NCBI GenBank assembly: GCA_029258375.1
Contig: JARHZA010000001.1
Location: 62,001-126,000, forward strand
Length of the DNA: 64,000 nt
Origin: Eubacterium sp.
Lineage (GTDB): Bacteria > Bacillota > Clostridia > Oscillospirales > Acutalibacteraceae
Reading direction: 5' to 3'
The notes under the pieces are model-generated. The model did not search any database and was not told where the DNA came from. It was given only the letters and a program-made list of their open reading frames with translations. Every line of letters begins with the position of its first letter. The first letter of the stretch is position 1. Positions 18,408 through 27,060 of the stretch are shown in pieces. The position numbers and the translations under genes are program-made.

Positions 18408-19250
18408 CTTTCTTAAATAGAATATTGCAAAAGTTTTTGGCCCACAATGTGATGAAATTGTGCATCCTGCATCTGCAAATATAATTTCTTTAAAACCTTT
18501 GCCCTCTGCAATACCTTTTGCAAAAGCAACAACTTCTGGTGAAACTCCGCCAGAATTAGCAATTACAATTCTTGAATTATCAATTTTAGACATTTCAGCA
18601 AGGCAATCGTTAATATATTGCTTATAAACATTATCCATTCTGCCACGATATTTCTTTGAAACATCAAGTTTTCCATCATCATTTACAGCAATAGAAAGTT
18701 TAAGGCCAAGCACGTTTGCACCAAATCTTGCAACACCGCTACATCTGCCGCCCTTATGTAAATATTCAAGACTATCAAGAACAAATGATGTTTGAACTTT
18801 AGAAACAACAGAATTAAGTCTATTTGCAATTTTCTTTGCCTCAAAGCCCTTTTCCTTAAAATCACAAGCTTTAAGAACAAGAAGTCCCATAGCTGTGCAA
18901 AGGCTTTTTGAATCAATACAATAAACATTGTCAAATTCAGATGCAGCTATAACTGCATTTTGATATGAAGAAGAAATTGCAGAAGAAAGGCCAATATGAA
19001 CTACTGCTTTGCCCTCATCTGTGATTGATTTGAAAAAATCAGCATACTGTGCTGGTGTTACAGCAGCAGTTTTTGGCAAAGTGCCTGTTTCTTTAACATA
19101 ATCATAAATATCCTGTGGGTGCACTTCAACACCATCAAGATATGATTGCTCCCCAAGAAGTATAGAAAGCGGAATAATTCTAATGTCCTTTTCCTGCACA
19201 ATATATTCAGGGAGATCGCATGTTGAATCTGCGGTAATAACAACTTCCAT
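18405..19250 (-). CDS. DegV family fatty-acid-binding protein
   Basis: DegV/FakB proteins hold a fatty acid for phosphorylation by FakA. The 281-residue protein has the family hallmarks: ITADSTCDLP at the N-terminus, IGLSSAISSSYQNA with the ligand-carboxylate contacts, and a SLEYLHKGGRCS segment. The C-terminal domain ends in a SSHCGPKTFAIFYL motif, also typical. It is soluble. The gene is alone, with its own terminator and GGAGA box. No fakA-like kinase is in the window, so a partner must lie elsewhere if it takes part in fatty-acid uptake. Confidence 0.92.
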   Translation of the reverse strand: MEVVITADSTCDLPEYIVQEKDIRIIPLSILLGEQSYLDGVEVHPQDIYDYVKETGTLPKTAAVTPAQYADFFKSITDEGKAVVHIGLSSAISSSYQNAVIAASEFDNVYCIDSKSLCTAMGLLVLKACDFKEKGFEAKKIANRLNSVVSKVQTSFVLDSLEYLHKGGRCSGVARFGANVLGLKLSIAVNDDGKLDVSKKYRGRMDNVYKQYINDCLAEMSKIDNSRIVIANSGGVSPEVVAFAKGIAEGKGFKEIIFADAGCTISSHCGPKTFAIFYLRK

Positions 19251-19380
19251 ATGTAAATCTCCTTTAAGCTTAGTGTTATTTAATAAGTTTTTATAGTATT
19301 GCGAATTATATCATACTAATATTTATTATTCAATAAATTAACACTTAACTATTAGTTAAGTTTATAAAAACTTAATAAAA

Positions 19381-20667
19381 CTATACGCCAAATTTTATAT
19401 GAACGTTCTTAAGTTGTTCAAAACTGTAACTTTTGTCAAGTTTGTACACAAGCACATTTTTGTCATTCTCTTTTTCAACATTTGCTGAATAAGCAATATC
19501 ACAATCAAGATCGCCAATTTTTATAATTGCAGAATAGCCACGGCTTGTAATTTTTGTTTTTGCAAAATTATAGCTGTCTTTTGCATACAATTTTATACTA
19601 TTATTATCAATAACAACTTTTTCAACAACAGCTGAATCTTCATTTTTAGAAGAAAATGAAACTTCTTGTTCGCCATTTTTGTTGTTTAACTGACAATTTA
19701 TAGATATTTTATCAATTATAGCATCTTTTTTCGCACTGGCACTTGCAGTGTTATTAAGTGAAGTTTGCCAATTATCTTTTTCTACATCGTTTGGGTTAGT
19801 TGTAATGTATTCGCTATTTGGAATAAATTCAATATTTTTATTATCAATTGAAACTGAGCCATTCTTTATGTTAAGACCAACTTTAACTGTGCCAACTTTT
19901 TGTTTTTTTGCAACGCCTTCATAAACGGCATAAACCGAAACATCAACACCTATTTGTTTTTTGTCATTATCAACAGTAAAAACACCAGGACCTTTTTCCC
20001 AACCTTTATATTTTTGGTATTCGCCAGTGTTATCTAAAAGTGCACGAACAAATGCAACTTTTCCATTTAAAGCAAGGCCTGTTTTTGAATCATATTTAAT
20101 TGCCTCGCCCTTTTCGCTAACAGCAAGTTGAAGCCTATTATTATAGCTTTTTGGCTGATTGATAGATGGTTTAAATGTTTGATTAAACAAATTATACCAA
20201 TCGTCACGTTCTAAATAATCTATACTATATTCTAATTTACCAAATTTATCTTTGTTTATTGAAACAATTCCAAGCACATAAACCTTTTCTTTTGTTGCGT
20301 TATCAACATCTTTAAGAATTCTTATTACAAGTTCTTTTTTTCCATCGTCATCAAAGTCATTGTAATACATAGTTGGCTCTTCTTTTGGAAGATTTTTTCC
20401 AAGGCCTTTAAATTCAACTTCTTGACCATTATGTTCAATAATAATATTTTCCCCTGCTGAATATAATTTGAAATCATCTTCTTTAAGTTCAGCAAGTAAA
20501 ACTTTTTTCCCTTTTAAAGACTCGTCAAAATTTTGAGGAACATAAACATTGTCGAGGTCTGGTTGTTTTTGTATGTTGGGTTTATATTTTGCAAAATATA
20601 AAAATCCGAACATAGCAATTAAAACAGCTAAAACAGAACTCATTATAACTATTGGTGTTTTTTTCAT
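19381..20667 (-). CDS. Signal-anchored extracytoplasmic protein, unknown
   Basis: I do not recognise a family. The 428-residue protein starts with a signal anchor (about residues 5-26). A long hydrophilic, Lys/Asp/Asn-rich exported region follows, probably with beta-sandwich folds. DFDDDGKKELVIRIL near residue 105 resembles FG-GAP/VCBS-type calcium loops, but only once. There is no lipobox cysteine. It is the last gene of the mrp-dCMP deaminase-HAD operon, 6 bp after the HAD gene, but nothing in it suggests a shared biochemical role. Confidence 0.75.
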   Translation of the reverse strand: MKKTPIVIMSSVLAVLIAMFGFLYFAKYKPNIQKQPDLDNVYVPQNFDESLKGKKVLLAELKEDDFKLYSAGENIIIEHNGQEVEFKGLGKNLPKEEPTMYYNDFDDDGKKELVIRILKDVDNATKEKVYVLGIVSINKDKFGKLEYSIDYLERDDWYNLFNQTFKPSINQPKSYNNRLQLAVSEKGEAIKYDSKTGLALNGKVAFVRALLDNTGEYQKYKGWEKGPGVFTVDNDKKQIGVDVSVYAVYEGVAKKQKVGTVKVGLNIKNGSVSIDNKNIEFIPNSEYITTNPNDVEKDNWQTSLNNTASASAKKDAIIDKISINCQLNNKNGEQEVSFSSKNEDSAVVEKVVIDNNSIKLYAKDSYNFAKTKITSRGYSAIIKIGDLDCDIAYSANVEKENDKNVLVYKLDKSYSFEQLKNVHIKFGV

Positions 20668-20673
20668 ACTGTA

Positions 20674-21273
20674 TTATTCTCCATATTTTTCTATATAGTC
20701 AAAAGGGATAAGTTCTTTATCCACAACATTGTAACACTTACCATTTGCAAGAGAAAAAATAGGTTTATCATATTTTAAAGAATCAGAATAAACATCAACA
20801 ACAAAAGTATTGTTTTTGTTTTCAATTTCCTCTTTAAAACGCCTTACCTTTTCTTCGTCACGGCAGTTTTCGCCTATTATTTTAATATTCTTATCGTATC
20901 TTGTGCAAATTAAATAATCAAATTTAAGTCTTTTTGATATTTCTTCCAACAAAAAATCTGGTGATGCACTAATAACAACGCATTTTCTTTTTCTACTAAC
21001 AAACCAATTATTTACTTCGCATTCGTATTTATCCCAAAAACCTTTTACTGCTTTTTGACAAGGAATAAATTTAACAAAATAGAAAAATAAGTGTTTAAAT
21101 GTTTTTAGGCTTATAATATTAAGCACTAAAAATAGGCCTGCTGCTAAAACAACAGGCAAATATAAAATAACCCAAGGATAGTGGCAAGCACAATAAAGCA
21201 AAAATTTAGAGCCACTTTCAAATGGAACTATTGTTTTATCAAAATCATAAATATCAAGTTCAAGTTTTTCCAT
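20674..21273 (-). CDS. HAD-IB family phosphatase-like protein
   Basis: A 199-residue HAD-superfamily protein related to phosphoserine-phosphatase-type hydrolases. Motif I is IYDFDKT with both aspartates, motif II is VISASPDFLLEE, and acidic motifs follow in the C-terminal half (FVVDVYSDSLKYD). A hydrophobic helix-rich insert (about residues 30-70) looks like a cap that may contact the membrane. The start is taken at the ATG at 21273. A GTG two codons earlier lies within the AAGGTG ribosome binding site. The substrate is unknown. It lies 7 bp after the dCMP deaminase gene. Confidence 0.82.
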   Translation of the reverse strand: MEKLELDIYDFDKTIVPFESGSKFLLYCACHYPWVILYLPVVLAAGLFLVLNIISLKTFKHLFFYFVKFIPCQKAVKGFWDKYECEVNNWFVSRKRKCVVISASPDFLLEEISKRLKFDYLICTRYDKNIKIIGENCRDEEKVRRFKEEIENKNNTFVVDVYSDSLKYDKPIFSLANGKCYNVVDKELIPFDYIEKYGE

Positions 21274-21280
21274 TTTCACC

Positions 21281-21778
21281 TTATACGTTATCTATATTAA
21301 AATCAAATTCTATTTTTTTATCACTTTCAAATTGAGTTAACTTAACTCCTGCTGCCTCAAGCATTCTTCTGCTTGCAAGGCAGTTATCTGTATTTTTATA
21401 TTTATTACTTAAATATATAACTTCTGTGATTCCAGCTTGAATAATAGCTTTTGCACATTCATTGCAAGGAAAGAGGGCAACATAGATTCGAGTTCCCCTC
21501 ATTTCTCTGCCACTTGCATTAAGAATTGCATTAAGTTCAGCGTGGCACACGAAAGGATATTTAGTATCATTTTGATTATCTGCATCTCTTTCCCAAGGGA
21601 AATCTTCGTCCGAACAACCACGAGGGAAGCCATTGTAACCAACGCTTACAATTCTGTTGTCTGCATTAACAATACACGCACCCACCTGTGTGCTTGGGTC
21701 TTTACTTCTTTTTGCAGAAAGTAGCGCAACACCCATAAAATATTCATCCCAAGAAATATAATCTTCACGCTTAGCCAT
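21281..21778 (-). CDS. dCMP deaminase (ComEB-like)
   Basis: Predicted zinc-dependent deoxycytidylate deaminase, making dUMP for thymidylate synthesis. The 165-residue protein has the CDA zinc site CHAELNAIL and PCNECAKAII, where His, Glu and the two Cys bind and activate the zinc. The N-terminal SAKRSKDPSTQVGACIV and VGYNGFPRG are typical of the dCMP subgroup. The longer frame begins with TTG upstream of AGGAG, so the ATG at 21778 is used. It is second in the operon after mrp. Confidence 0.93.
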   Translation of the reverse strand: MAKREDYISWDEYFMGVALLSAKRSKDPSTQVGACIVNADNRIVSVGYNGFPRGCSDEDFPWERDADNQNDTKYPFVCHAELNAILNASGREMRGTRIYVALFPCNECAKAIIQAGITEVIYLSNKYKNTDNCLASRRMLEAAGVKLTQFESDKKIEFDFNIDNV

Positions 21779-21811
21779 TTTAATTCTCCTTTGCAAGTTA
21801 TTTTTATTATT

Positions 21812-22633
21812 TTATTCGCCAAGTACACCTACAAAAGCGTCAAGTTCATCACAATCAACTTCATAAACTTTACCAGCATCAACAAGTTTGTTAATTTCTG
21901 GGTCGACTGGAAGTTTTGCAAGAACTGGAAGTGAAAGTTCTTTCGCAGTTTCATCAATTTGAGATTTACCAAAAATCTCTATCTTTTTGCCACAATCAGG
22001 GCAAGTATAATAACTCATATTTTCAACAAGACCAAGAACAGGAACATTCATCATTTTAGCCATATTAACAGCCTTGTTAACAATCATCTTAACCAAATCT
22101 TGAGGAGTTGAAACAATAACAATTCCGTCTATTGGAAGACTTTGGAAAACAGTTAATGCAACATCGCCAGTTCCTGGTGGCATATCAACAAAAAGATAAT
22201 CAAGTTCGCCCCAACGAACATCTGTCCAGAACTGTTCAACAACACCACTAATTACAGGACCTCTCCAAACAACTGGTGCGTTTTCGTCTTCAAGAAGAAG
22301 GTTTATGCTCATAATTTCTACGCCATTTTCAGCAACATTTGGAAGAAGACATTCGCCATCTTGCATTGCTCTTGTTGAAACACCAAATGACTTTGGAACA
22401 GATGGGCCAGTAATATCAGCATCTAAAACACCAACTTTAAGACCTGCTTTTGCACATTTTGATGCAAGAAGGCAAGTAACAAGGCTTTTACCTACGCCAC
22501 CTTTACCACTTACAACACCAATTACCTTTTTAATTTTTGAATACTTATTCATTGGTTTAAGAAAATCTTTTGGATTATTTGCACTGCTGCATTTTTCAGA
22601 GCAGTTTGAACAATCGTGACTACATTCACTCAT
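21812..22633 (-). CDS. Mrp/NBP35-type P-loop ATPase (Fe-S carrier)
   Basis: Predicted Fe-S cluster carrier. The 273-residue protein has the deviant Walker A VVSGKGGVGKS (near residue 40), YLFVDMPPGTGD and a CPDCGKK pair near residue 210 that bridges the cluster in dimers. A second cysteine set (C4, C8, C11, C15) at the N-terminus resembles the extra Fe-S motif of NBP35-type members and is lacking in E. coli Mrp. It is the first gene of a four-gene operon read from the promoter at 22686-22714. The start follows GGAGATG. Confidence 0.92.
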   Translation of the reverse strand: MSECSHDCSNCSEKCSSANNPKDFLKPMNKYSKIKKVIGVVSGKGGVGKSLVTCLLASKCAKAGLKVGVLDADITGPSVPKSFGVSTRAMQDGECLLPNVAENGVEIMSINLLLEDENAPVVWRGPVISGVVEQFWTDVRWGELDYLFVDMPPGTGDVALTVFQSLPIDGIVIVSTPQDLVKMIVNKAVNMAKMMNVPVLGLVENMSYYTCPDCGKKIEIFGKSQIDETAKELSLPVLAKLPVDPEINKLVDAGKVYEVDCDELDAFVGVLGE

Positions 22634-22685
22634 TTTAACATCTCCATAAATTTAATTATTTTTATCCTTAAAATATAATGTAAAA

Positions 22686-22714
22686 ATTATATCACAAAAG
22701 AAATTTATTATCAA
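22686..22714 (-). promoter_or_regulatory. Promoter of the mrp operon
   Basis: Minus strand: -35 TTGATA (22709-22714), 17-base spacer, -10 TATAAT (22686-22691). Confidence 0.75.
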
Positions 22715-22773
22715 TAATTGCATAATTTCTATATATAATGAAAATAATAAAAATAAATACAATTTTTTATAAT

Positions 22774-23361
22774 TTAATAATTTCTTATAACTGTAACAAC
22801 TTTGCCAAGAAGTGCAAGTTCATTTACGATTATTGGCTCATAGTCGTCATTTTCAGGTTGAAGTCTAAAATGACCTTTTTCTTTATAAAAACGTTTAACA
22901 GTTGCCTCATCTTCAATTAAAGCAACAACTATTTCTCCATTTGACGCAACTGGTGTTTGCTCAACAATAACTATATCGCCATCTACAATATGAGCGTTAA
23001 TCATTGAATCGCCCCTAACGTGAAGAGCAAAAAAGTTGCCACTGCGTTTCATTGCAACAGGAATATATTCCTCTATCTGTTCTGTTGCAAGAATAGGAAC
23101 ACCGGCAGTAACAGTACCAACAAGTGGCACCGGCACTGTTTTAAGGCCTGCACCTGCAATTCTAATAGTTCTTTTTAAATTTGGGTCACGTTCTATATAG
23201 CCTGCCTTTTCAAGTGCGTTAAGATTATATTGAACGGTTGAAGTAGAACGCAAACCAACTGCGTTGCCTATTTCACGAACAGAAGGTGCAACACCTCTAT
23301 CGCTAATTACTTCTTTTATATATTCAAATACTGCTCTTTGAGTTTTATTTATATTTTCCAT
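22774..23361 (-). CDS. lexA: LexA repressor
   Basis: SOS repressor that cleaves itself when bound to RecA filaments. The 195-residue protein has the N-terminal winged helix (APSVREIGNAVGLRSTSTVQYN), the cleavage site Ala-Gly in VTAGVP, the catalytic serine in RGDSMINAHI and the lysine in EATVKRF. An in-frame extension upstream would add 26 hydrophobic residues without a ribosome site. The ATG at 23361, preceded by GAAGGAG, is clearly the start. The promoter overlaps a LexA-box-like palindrome, fitting autoregulation. Confidence 0.96.
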   Translation of the reverse strand: MENINKTQRAVFEYIKEVISDRGVAPSVREIGNAVGLRSTSTVQYNLNALEKAGYIERDPNLKRTIRIAGAGLKTVPVPLVGTVTAGVPILATEQIEEYIPVAMKRSGNFFALHVRGDSMINAHIVDGDIVIVEQTPVASNGEIVVALIEDEATVKRFYKEKGHFRLQPENDDYEPIIVNELALLGKVVTVIRNY

Positions 23362-23423
23362 TTTTACTCCTTCATTTAATATATAATGAATATAGTAAAT
23401 TAGTATTATTACATTATATTGTA

Positions 23424-23463
23424 ATATTAACATCTTCAAAACTTGTTGTCAAACATATGTACT
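23424..23463 (-). promoter_or_regulatory. lexA promoter with overlapping LexA-box-like site
   Basis: Minus strand: -35 TTGACA (23447-23452), 17-base spacer, -10 TAATAT (23424-23429). The 14-mer AGTACATATGTTTG at 23450-23463 overlaps the -35 box. It matches 7 of the 10 fixed positions of the Gram-positive LexA consensus CGAACnnnnGTTCG. Confidence 0.7.
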
Positions 23464-23508
23464 AAAATGGCAATGAAAAATATTTTTTAAAAAATATTAA
23501 AAAAAGTG

Positions 23509-23537
23509 TTGACAAAACAGTCTTTATGCTTTATAAT
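23509..23537 (+). promoter_or_regulatory. Promoter of the tRNA-Met/tRNA-Glu unit
   Basis: Consensus -35 TTGACA (23509-23514), 17-base spacer, consensus -10 TATAAT (23532-23537). Confidence 0.92.
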
Positions 23538-23568
23538 CATCCTTGCTTGAGAGACAGCTGGATGAAAC

Positions 23569-23645
23569 GGCTTTATAGCTCAGTTGGCTAGAGCATGCGG
23601 TTCATACCCGCAGTGTCACTGGTTCGAATCCAGTTAAAGCCACCA
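23569..23645 (+). tRNA. tRNA-Met (CAT), elongator type
   Basis: Acceptor stem GGCTTTA/TAAAGCC is fully paired, and CCA is encoded. The anticodon loop TTCATAC is closed by a GC-rich stem, giving anticodon CAT, and the T loop is GGTTCGAATCC. A paired first base and similarity to known elongator tRNA-Met argue against initiator tRNA. A tRNA-Ile2 with modified C34 cannot be excluded from sequence alone. Confidence 0.93.
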
Positions 23646-23647
23646 AC

Positions 23648-23722
23648 GGCCCGGTGGTCAAGCGGTCAAGACACCGCCCTTTCACGGCGGTAACACGAGT
23701 TCGATTCTCGTCCGGGTCACCA
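23648..23722 (+). tRNA. tRNA-Glu (TTC)
   Basis: Acceptor stem GGCCCGG/CCGGGTC with encoded CCA. The anticodon stem CCGCC/GGCGG closes loop CTTTCAC, so the anticodon is TTC. It starts two bases after the tRNA-Met CCA and shares its promoter and terminator. Confidence 0.96.
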
Positions 23723-23725
23723 TAG

Positions 23726-23758
23726 AAAAAGCACTCAGTTTTGAGTGCTTTTTTTATT
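23726..23758 (+). terminator. Terminator of the tRNA unit
   Basis: Arms AAAAAGCACTCA and TGAGTGCTTTTT with a GTTT loop and a following T run. A second, smaller hairpin (CACCTTTT/AAAAGGTG plus T7) follows at 23786-23811 and may act as a back-up. Confidence 0.9.
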
Positions 23759-23819
23759 TTTAATTTAACATTATGAAATTTACTGCACCTTTTCAAAAAA
23801 GGTGTTTTTTTATTTTAAC

Positions 23820-23848
23820 TTGAGCAAATTATTTTTATATGATAAACT
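23820..23848 (+). promoter_or_regulatory. Probable promoter of the pentapeptide-repeat gene
   Basis: -35 TTGAGC (23820-23825), 17-base spacer, -10 TAAACT (23843-23848), about 33 bp upstream of the start. Confidence 0.5.
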
Positions 23849-23881
23849 TTTTACATCAGTAATAAAAAAGGATTAAATAAA

Positions 23882-24466
23882 ATGTTTTTAAGTCAGTACC
23901 AAGATAGTGAAACTTTTAAAGATATAAATATTAAAAATGAAAAATTCATAGATATTGAATTTATTGATTGCACATTTGAAAATTGCATTGTTGAAAACTG
24001 TGTTATTGAAGACTGCAAATTTACAGATTGTTCTTTTATAAATTGCAAAATATCTAATCTATCAAGCGAACACAACAGTATGATGGATAGCAGTTTTATA
24101 AAATGCAGTTTAATTGGCATAAATTGGAACACTTTTTTTGGTGGTGGCTATATTATGCCAATAAACGAACTCAGCGATTGCCAGTTAAAATACAACAACT
24201 TTGTTAAAATGAATTTTGATAAATTCAATTTTTCTAAAAATTGTATAATATCATCTATGTTTGCTGATTGCAGTTTAGTAGAAAGTAGTTTTGTTAACTG
24301 TAAATTAGATAATACAGAGTTTTTTAGGTGTAATTTATCTAAATCAAACTTTAAAGGTGCATTGGGTTATGTAGTAGATATAACTAACAACAAGTTAAAG
24401 GGAGCAAAATTTTCATTCCCTGAAGTTGTAAATCTTTTAAACGGAACTGGTATTATTATAGATTAA
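23882..24466 (+). CDS. Qnr-like pentapeptide repeat protein
   Basis: The 194-residue protein is almost wholly pentapeptide repeats of the form [C/S/N]x[F/L/I]xx, for example CTFEN, CIVEN, CVIED, CKFTD, CSFIN. Such repeats fold into a right-handed beta-helix that mimics DNA. A repeat break at about residues 78-95 (INWNTFFGGGYIMP) and a C-terminal helix ending FSFPEVVNLLNGTGI resemble Qnr-type gyrase-protecting proteins (about 215 residues). Quinolone protection is only a possibility. Many such proteins have unknown roles. A GNAT enzyme follows on the same transcript. AAAGG lies upstream of the ATG. Confidence 0.82.
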   Translation: MFLSQYQDSETFKDINIKNEKFIDIEFIDCTFENCIVENCVIEDCKFTDCSFINCKISNLSSEHNSMMDSSFIKCSLIGINWNTFFGGGYIMPINELSDCQLKYNNFVKMNFDKFNFSKNCIISSMFADCSLVESSFVNCKLDNTEFFRCNLSKSNFKGALGYVVDITNNKLKGAKFSFPEVVNLLNGTGIIID

Positions 24467-24490
24467 AAATAAAAAGTGCGGATTTTAAAT

Positions 24491-24964
24491 ATGAATTATA
24501 AAATTAGACCAATAAAAGAAAGAGAATATATTTTGCTTAATGATTTTTTATACGAAGCAATTTATGTTCCAAATGGTGTTGAACCTCCTCCAAAAGAAGT
24601 GATAGAATTGCCAGAACTTCAAGAATATATCAAAAATTTTGGAAAATCAAAGCACGATATTGCCTTTGTTGCAGAAGTAGATAAAAAAGTTATAGGTGCA
24701 GTTTGGGTTAGAATAATGAACGATTATGGACATATTGATAACAACACACCTTCGCTTGCAATGTCTGTATATAAAAAATTTAGAAAATTAGGCATAGGCT
24801 CTTCGTTACTAAAAGCGTTACTTGCTGATTTAAAATTAAAAGGATATTCTAAAGTTTCGCTCTCTGTTCAAAAAGAAAACTACGCAGTAAAAATGTACAA
24901 AAATGCAGGTTTTAAAACTATTGATGAAAATGATGAAGAATATATAATGATAGCAAATTTATAA
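24491..24964 (+). CDS. GNAT family N-acetyltransferase
   Basis: Predicted acetyl-CoA-dependent transferase of 157 residues. The acetyl-CoA loop is seen as FRKLGIGSSLLKALL (near residue 100), and the C-terminal VQKENYAVKMYKNAGFK is also typical of the family. The open frame can start at a GTG at 24476, but the ATG at 24491 begins the conserved MNYKIRPIKE and is preferred. Neither start has a strong ribosome site, so it may be coupled to the pentapeptide gene 24 bp upstream. The substrate cannot be predicted. Confidence 0.85.
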   Translation: MNYKIRPIKEREYILLNDFLYEAIYVPNGVEPPPKEVIELPELQEYIKNFGKSKHDIAFVAEVDKKVIGAVWVRIMNDYGHIDNNTPSLAMSVYKKFRKLGIGSSLLKALLADLKLKGYSKVSLSVQKENYAVKMYKNAGFKTIDENDEEYIMIANL

Positions 24965-24965
24965 G

Positions 24966-25000
24966 AAAAGACCTTTCACTAAACTGTGAAAGGTCTTTTT
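24966..25000. terminator. Bidirectional terminator between GNAT and GH-like gene
   Basis: A 14-bp perfect stem AAAAGACCTTTCAC/GTGAAAGGTCTTTT with a 6-base loop and T tracts on either strand. Confidence 0.92.
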
Positions 25001-25020
25001 AATTGCATAAATAATCGAAT

Positions 25021-26940
25021 TTACTCTGCTTTAGTTAATTCGTATGTATCTTTATCAAAATCAACTGTAATTTGCCAGCCACCAGAAAAAGTAGTTCTTT
25101 GAACACGATAATTTTTATCCAAAAATTCGTGATTTAAAAGTTCTGCATTATATAATTTTTCATTTATAGATGCAATTTCTTTAACTTCATTTATATGTTC
25201 TGTTAAATCCTCATCATTTTTATAATCAAGGTCATCGCTCTCACGCATCGCCTTGTTTACATAAGGAGTTTGAGCATTTAAAATACAATGCATTTTACCG
25301 CTATCGCCGTCAGGAATACCCCAACCACCTTTGCCCTCGCATTTCCAAGGAACAAAAACACAATCGTGGTATACCAAGTTTGTAAATGGAACAGGAATAC
25401 CAACCTGTTCTCCACCACCTTGAGGTGTAACTGCATAAGGTGCGTGGTGCACAAGGTCTAAATATTTAACCATTTGGCAACCAAGTTCTTCACTACTTAC
25501 TATAAGACCTCTTTTTCTTAACATATCAAAGCATTTACCACGGTATTTTATGCTTTCTTTTCTTGTAACTCTGTGGTCTTTATGGTAACATTCGTCGCCA
25601 GCCATAATGCCAAAAACATCTAAATATGTGCCGTCAATATTTATGTTTTGCTCTGCAAGTTCATCATATGTACGCTTAACGTGTTCCTTTGCAAACTTAC
25701 TGCAAAGCCAGTTGTGTGGACCACCTGCCCAAACGCCACAATATGGTGCTTTGCCGTTTACATCATAAACACATTTTTCTTTATCATAAACTGGGCTATC
25801 TTGATAGTAATCTCTGTACTGATCGTGAAGTCCAAACAAATATCCAAGATCTTGGCAAGTTTCGCTAAGTCTTTTCATACCGTCAAAACCGCCTATTTTA
25901 TCGCTTGGCGGAAGAATATATGGGTGAAGATTATCGTAACCTCTGTTTCCCCATCCATCTGTATGAACATAAACTTTATCAAGTCCACATTTTTTAAGAT
26001 GTTTGAACTCCTCAATAGTTTCATCAAAAGTATGATGAACTTTATCAAGAATTTTTGTTTCTTTATAAATCACTGTTCCTGGTTCATTATGTTCATATAA
26101 ATTCCAGTGTAGTACAGGTGTGCCAATAAGTTTTGCAACGTTAGGGTTAGATTTAATTTTATCATCAATAGTAATTAAGTTGCCTTTTTTCATTTCGTGT
26201 TTTCTAAAATCTTTTGCCATAGAAACATAGTTGCAACCCTTATAAAATCTTGTGTGAAGTGTTCTTTCATAAGATAATTTGCCAAGTGAACCAAGCCAGT
26301 TGCTTGAAGTTATAAGTGCTTTATCGTTGCCGTAGCAAGAACCCAAAGTTAAATCGTAACTTTCATCAGCAAATGCAGAATAACCATATTCACCACAAAC
26401 TCTTCCCCACAAAGGCATATAAGCATCGCCTGTGTTAACTTTTCTCCAATACTTTGTTAAAAGCAAAATTTGCTTGCGATTTTTCTTAAAAGTATCTGGC
26501 AACATAACACCTTGGCGAAAAGCCTCTACTGAATAGGCATTTTCTTTATTATATTCTTTAGCATTAAATGGTGCAGGATAGTAAGCAGCTTTGAAGTCAC
26601 ATTCGCCCTCATAAGATGCTTTAATTGAAAAATCAATTTTACCGTTATCCTTAACCGTTGCAGTTGTAGTAAAAACAGCCGGAATTTTTTTGCCATAAAC
26701 AATAAAACCACTAAATGTACTAACTATACTATTATCAACTGCTTTGTGACTTTTTTTAAGTGCGCTTGAAAACAAAGCAAAAAACCAACAATATTTTCCA
26801 AACATTTTTCTTTGAAAAACAAGGTGTGCTGGTCTGCCCTGAGTTTCCCACTTAAATCCATCTCTTTCAACCTCATACTTTAAGTTATTGCTTAAAAGCG
26901 TAAGAGTTGTGCCACTGTGCTTTACAACAATTTTTTTCAT
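25021..26940 (-). CDS. Putative glycoside hydrolase-like TIM-barrel protein (DUF5696-like)
   Basis: A 639-residue protein without signal peptide, so cytoplasmic. The N-terminal third looks like a beta-sandwich. The centre (about residues 300-530) looks like a TIM barrel: KVYVHTDGWGNRGYD, LFGLHDQYRDYY, DGTYLDVFGIMAGDE and LIVSSEELGC. These are placed like the acidic catalytic residues of GH101-type barrels, and the overall pattern recalls DUF5696 proteins. The family assignment is tentative and the substrate unknown. It is downstream of fucU on the same strand and divergent from an AraC regulator, which suggests fucose-containing or related glycans. Confidence 0.6.
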   Translation of the reverse strand: MKKIVVKHSGTTLTLLSNNLKYEVERDGFKWETQGRPAHLVFQRKMFGKYCWFFALFSSALKKSHKAVDNSIVSTFSGFIVYGKKIPAVFTTTATVKDNGKIDFSIKASYEGECDFKAAYYPAPFNAKEYNKENAYSVEAFRQGVMLPDTFKKNRKQILLLTKYWRKVNTGDAYMPLWGRVCGEYGYSAFADESYDLTLGSCYGNDKALITSSNWLGSLGKLSYERTLHTRFYKGCNYVSMAKDFRKHEMKKGNLITIDDKIKSNPNVAKLIGTPVLHWNLYEHNEPGTVIYKETKILDKVHHTFDETIEEFKHLKKCGLDKVYVHTDGWGNRGYDNLHPYILPPSDKIGGFDGMKRLSETCQDLGYLFGLHDQYRDYYQDSPVYDKEKCVYDVNGKAPYCGVWAGGPHNWLCSKFAKEHVKRTYDELAEQNINIDGTYLDVFGIMAGDECYHKDHRVTRKESIKYRGKCFDMLRKRGLIVSSEELGCQMVKYLDLVHHAPYAVTPQGGGEQVGIPVPFTNLVYHDCVFVPWKCEGKGGWGIPDGDSGKMHCILNAQTPYVNKAMRESDDLDYKNDEDLTEHINEVKEIASINEKLYNAELLNHEFLDKNYRVQRTTFSGGWQITVDFDKDTYELTKAE

Positions 26941-27060
26941 ATTTTTCTCCTAAAATAAAGTCTTTGCCAAAAAAATAATAGACTTTCCCTATTATTTAAA
27001 ATTAAGTATTTAAAGAATTTAATACTTAATTACATATTAAGTTGTGCATTTGCTCTATTA

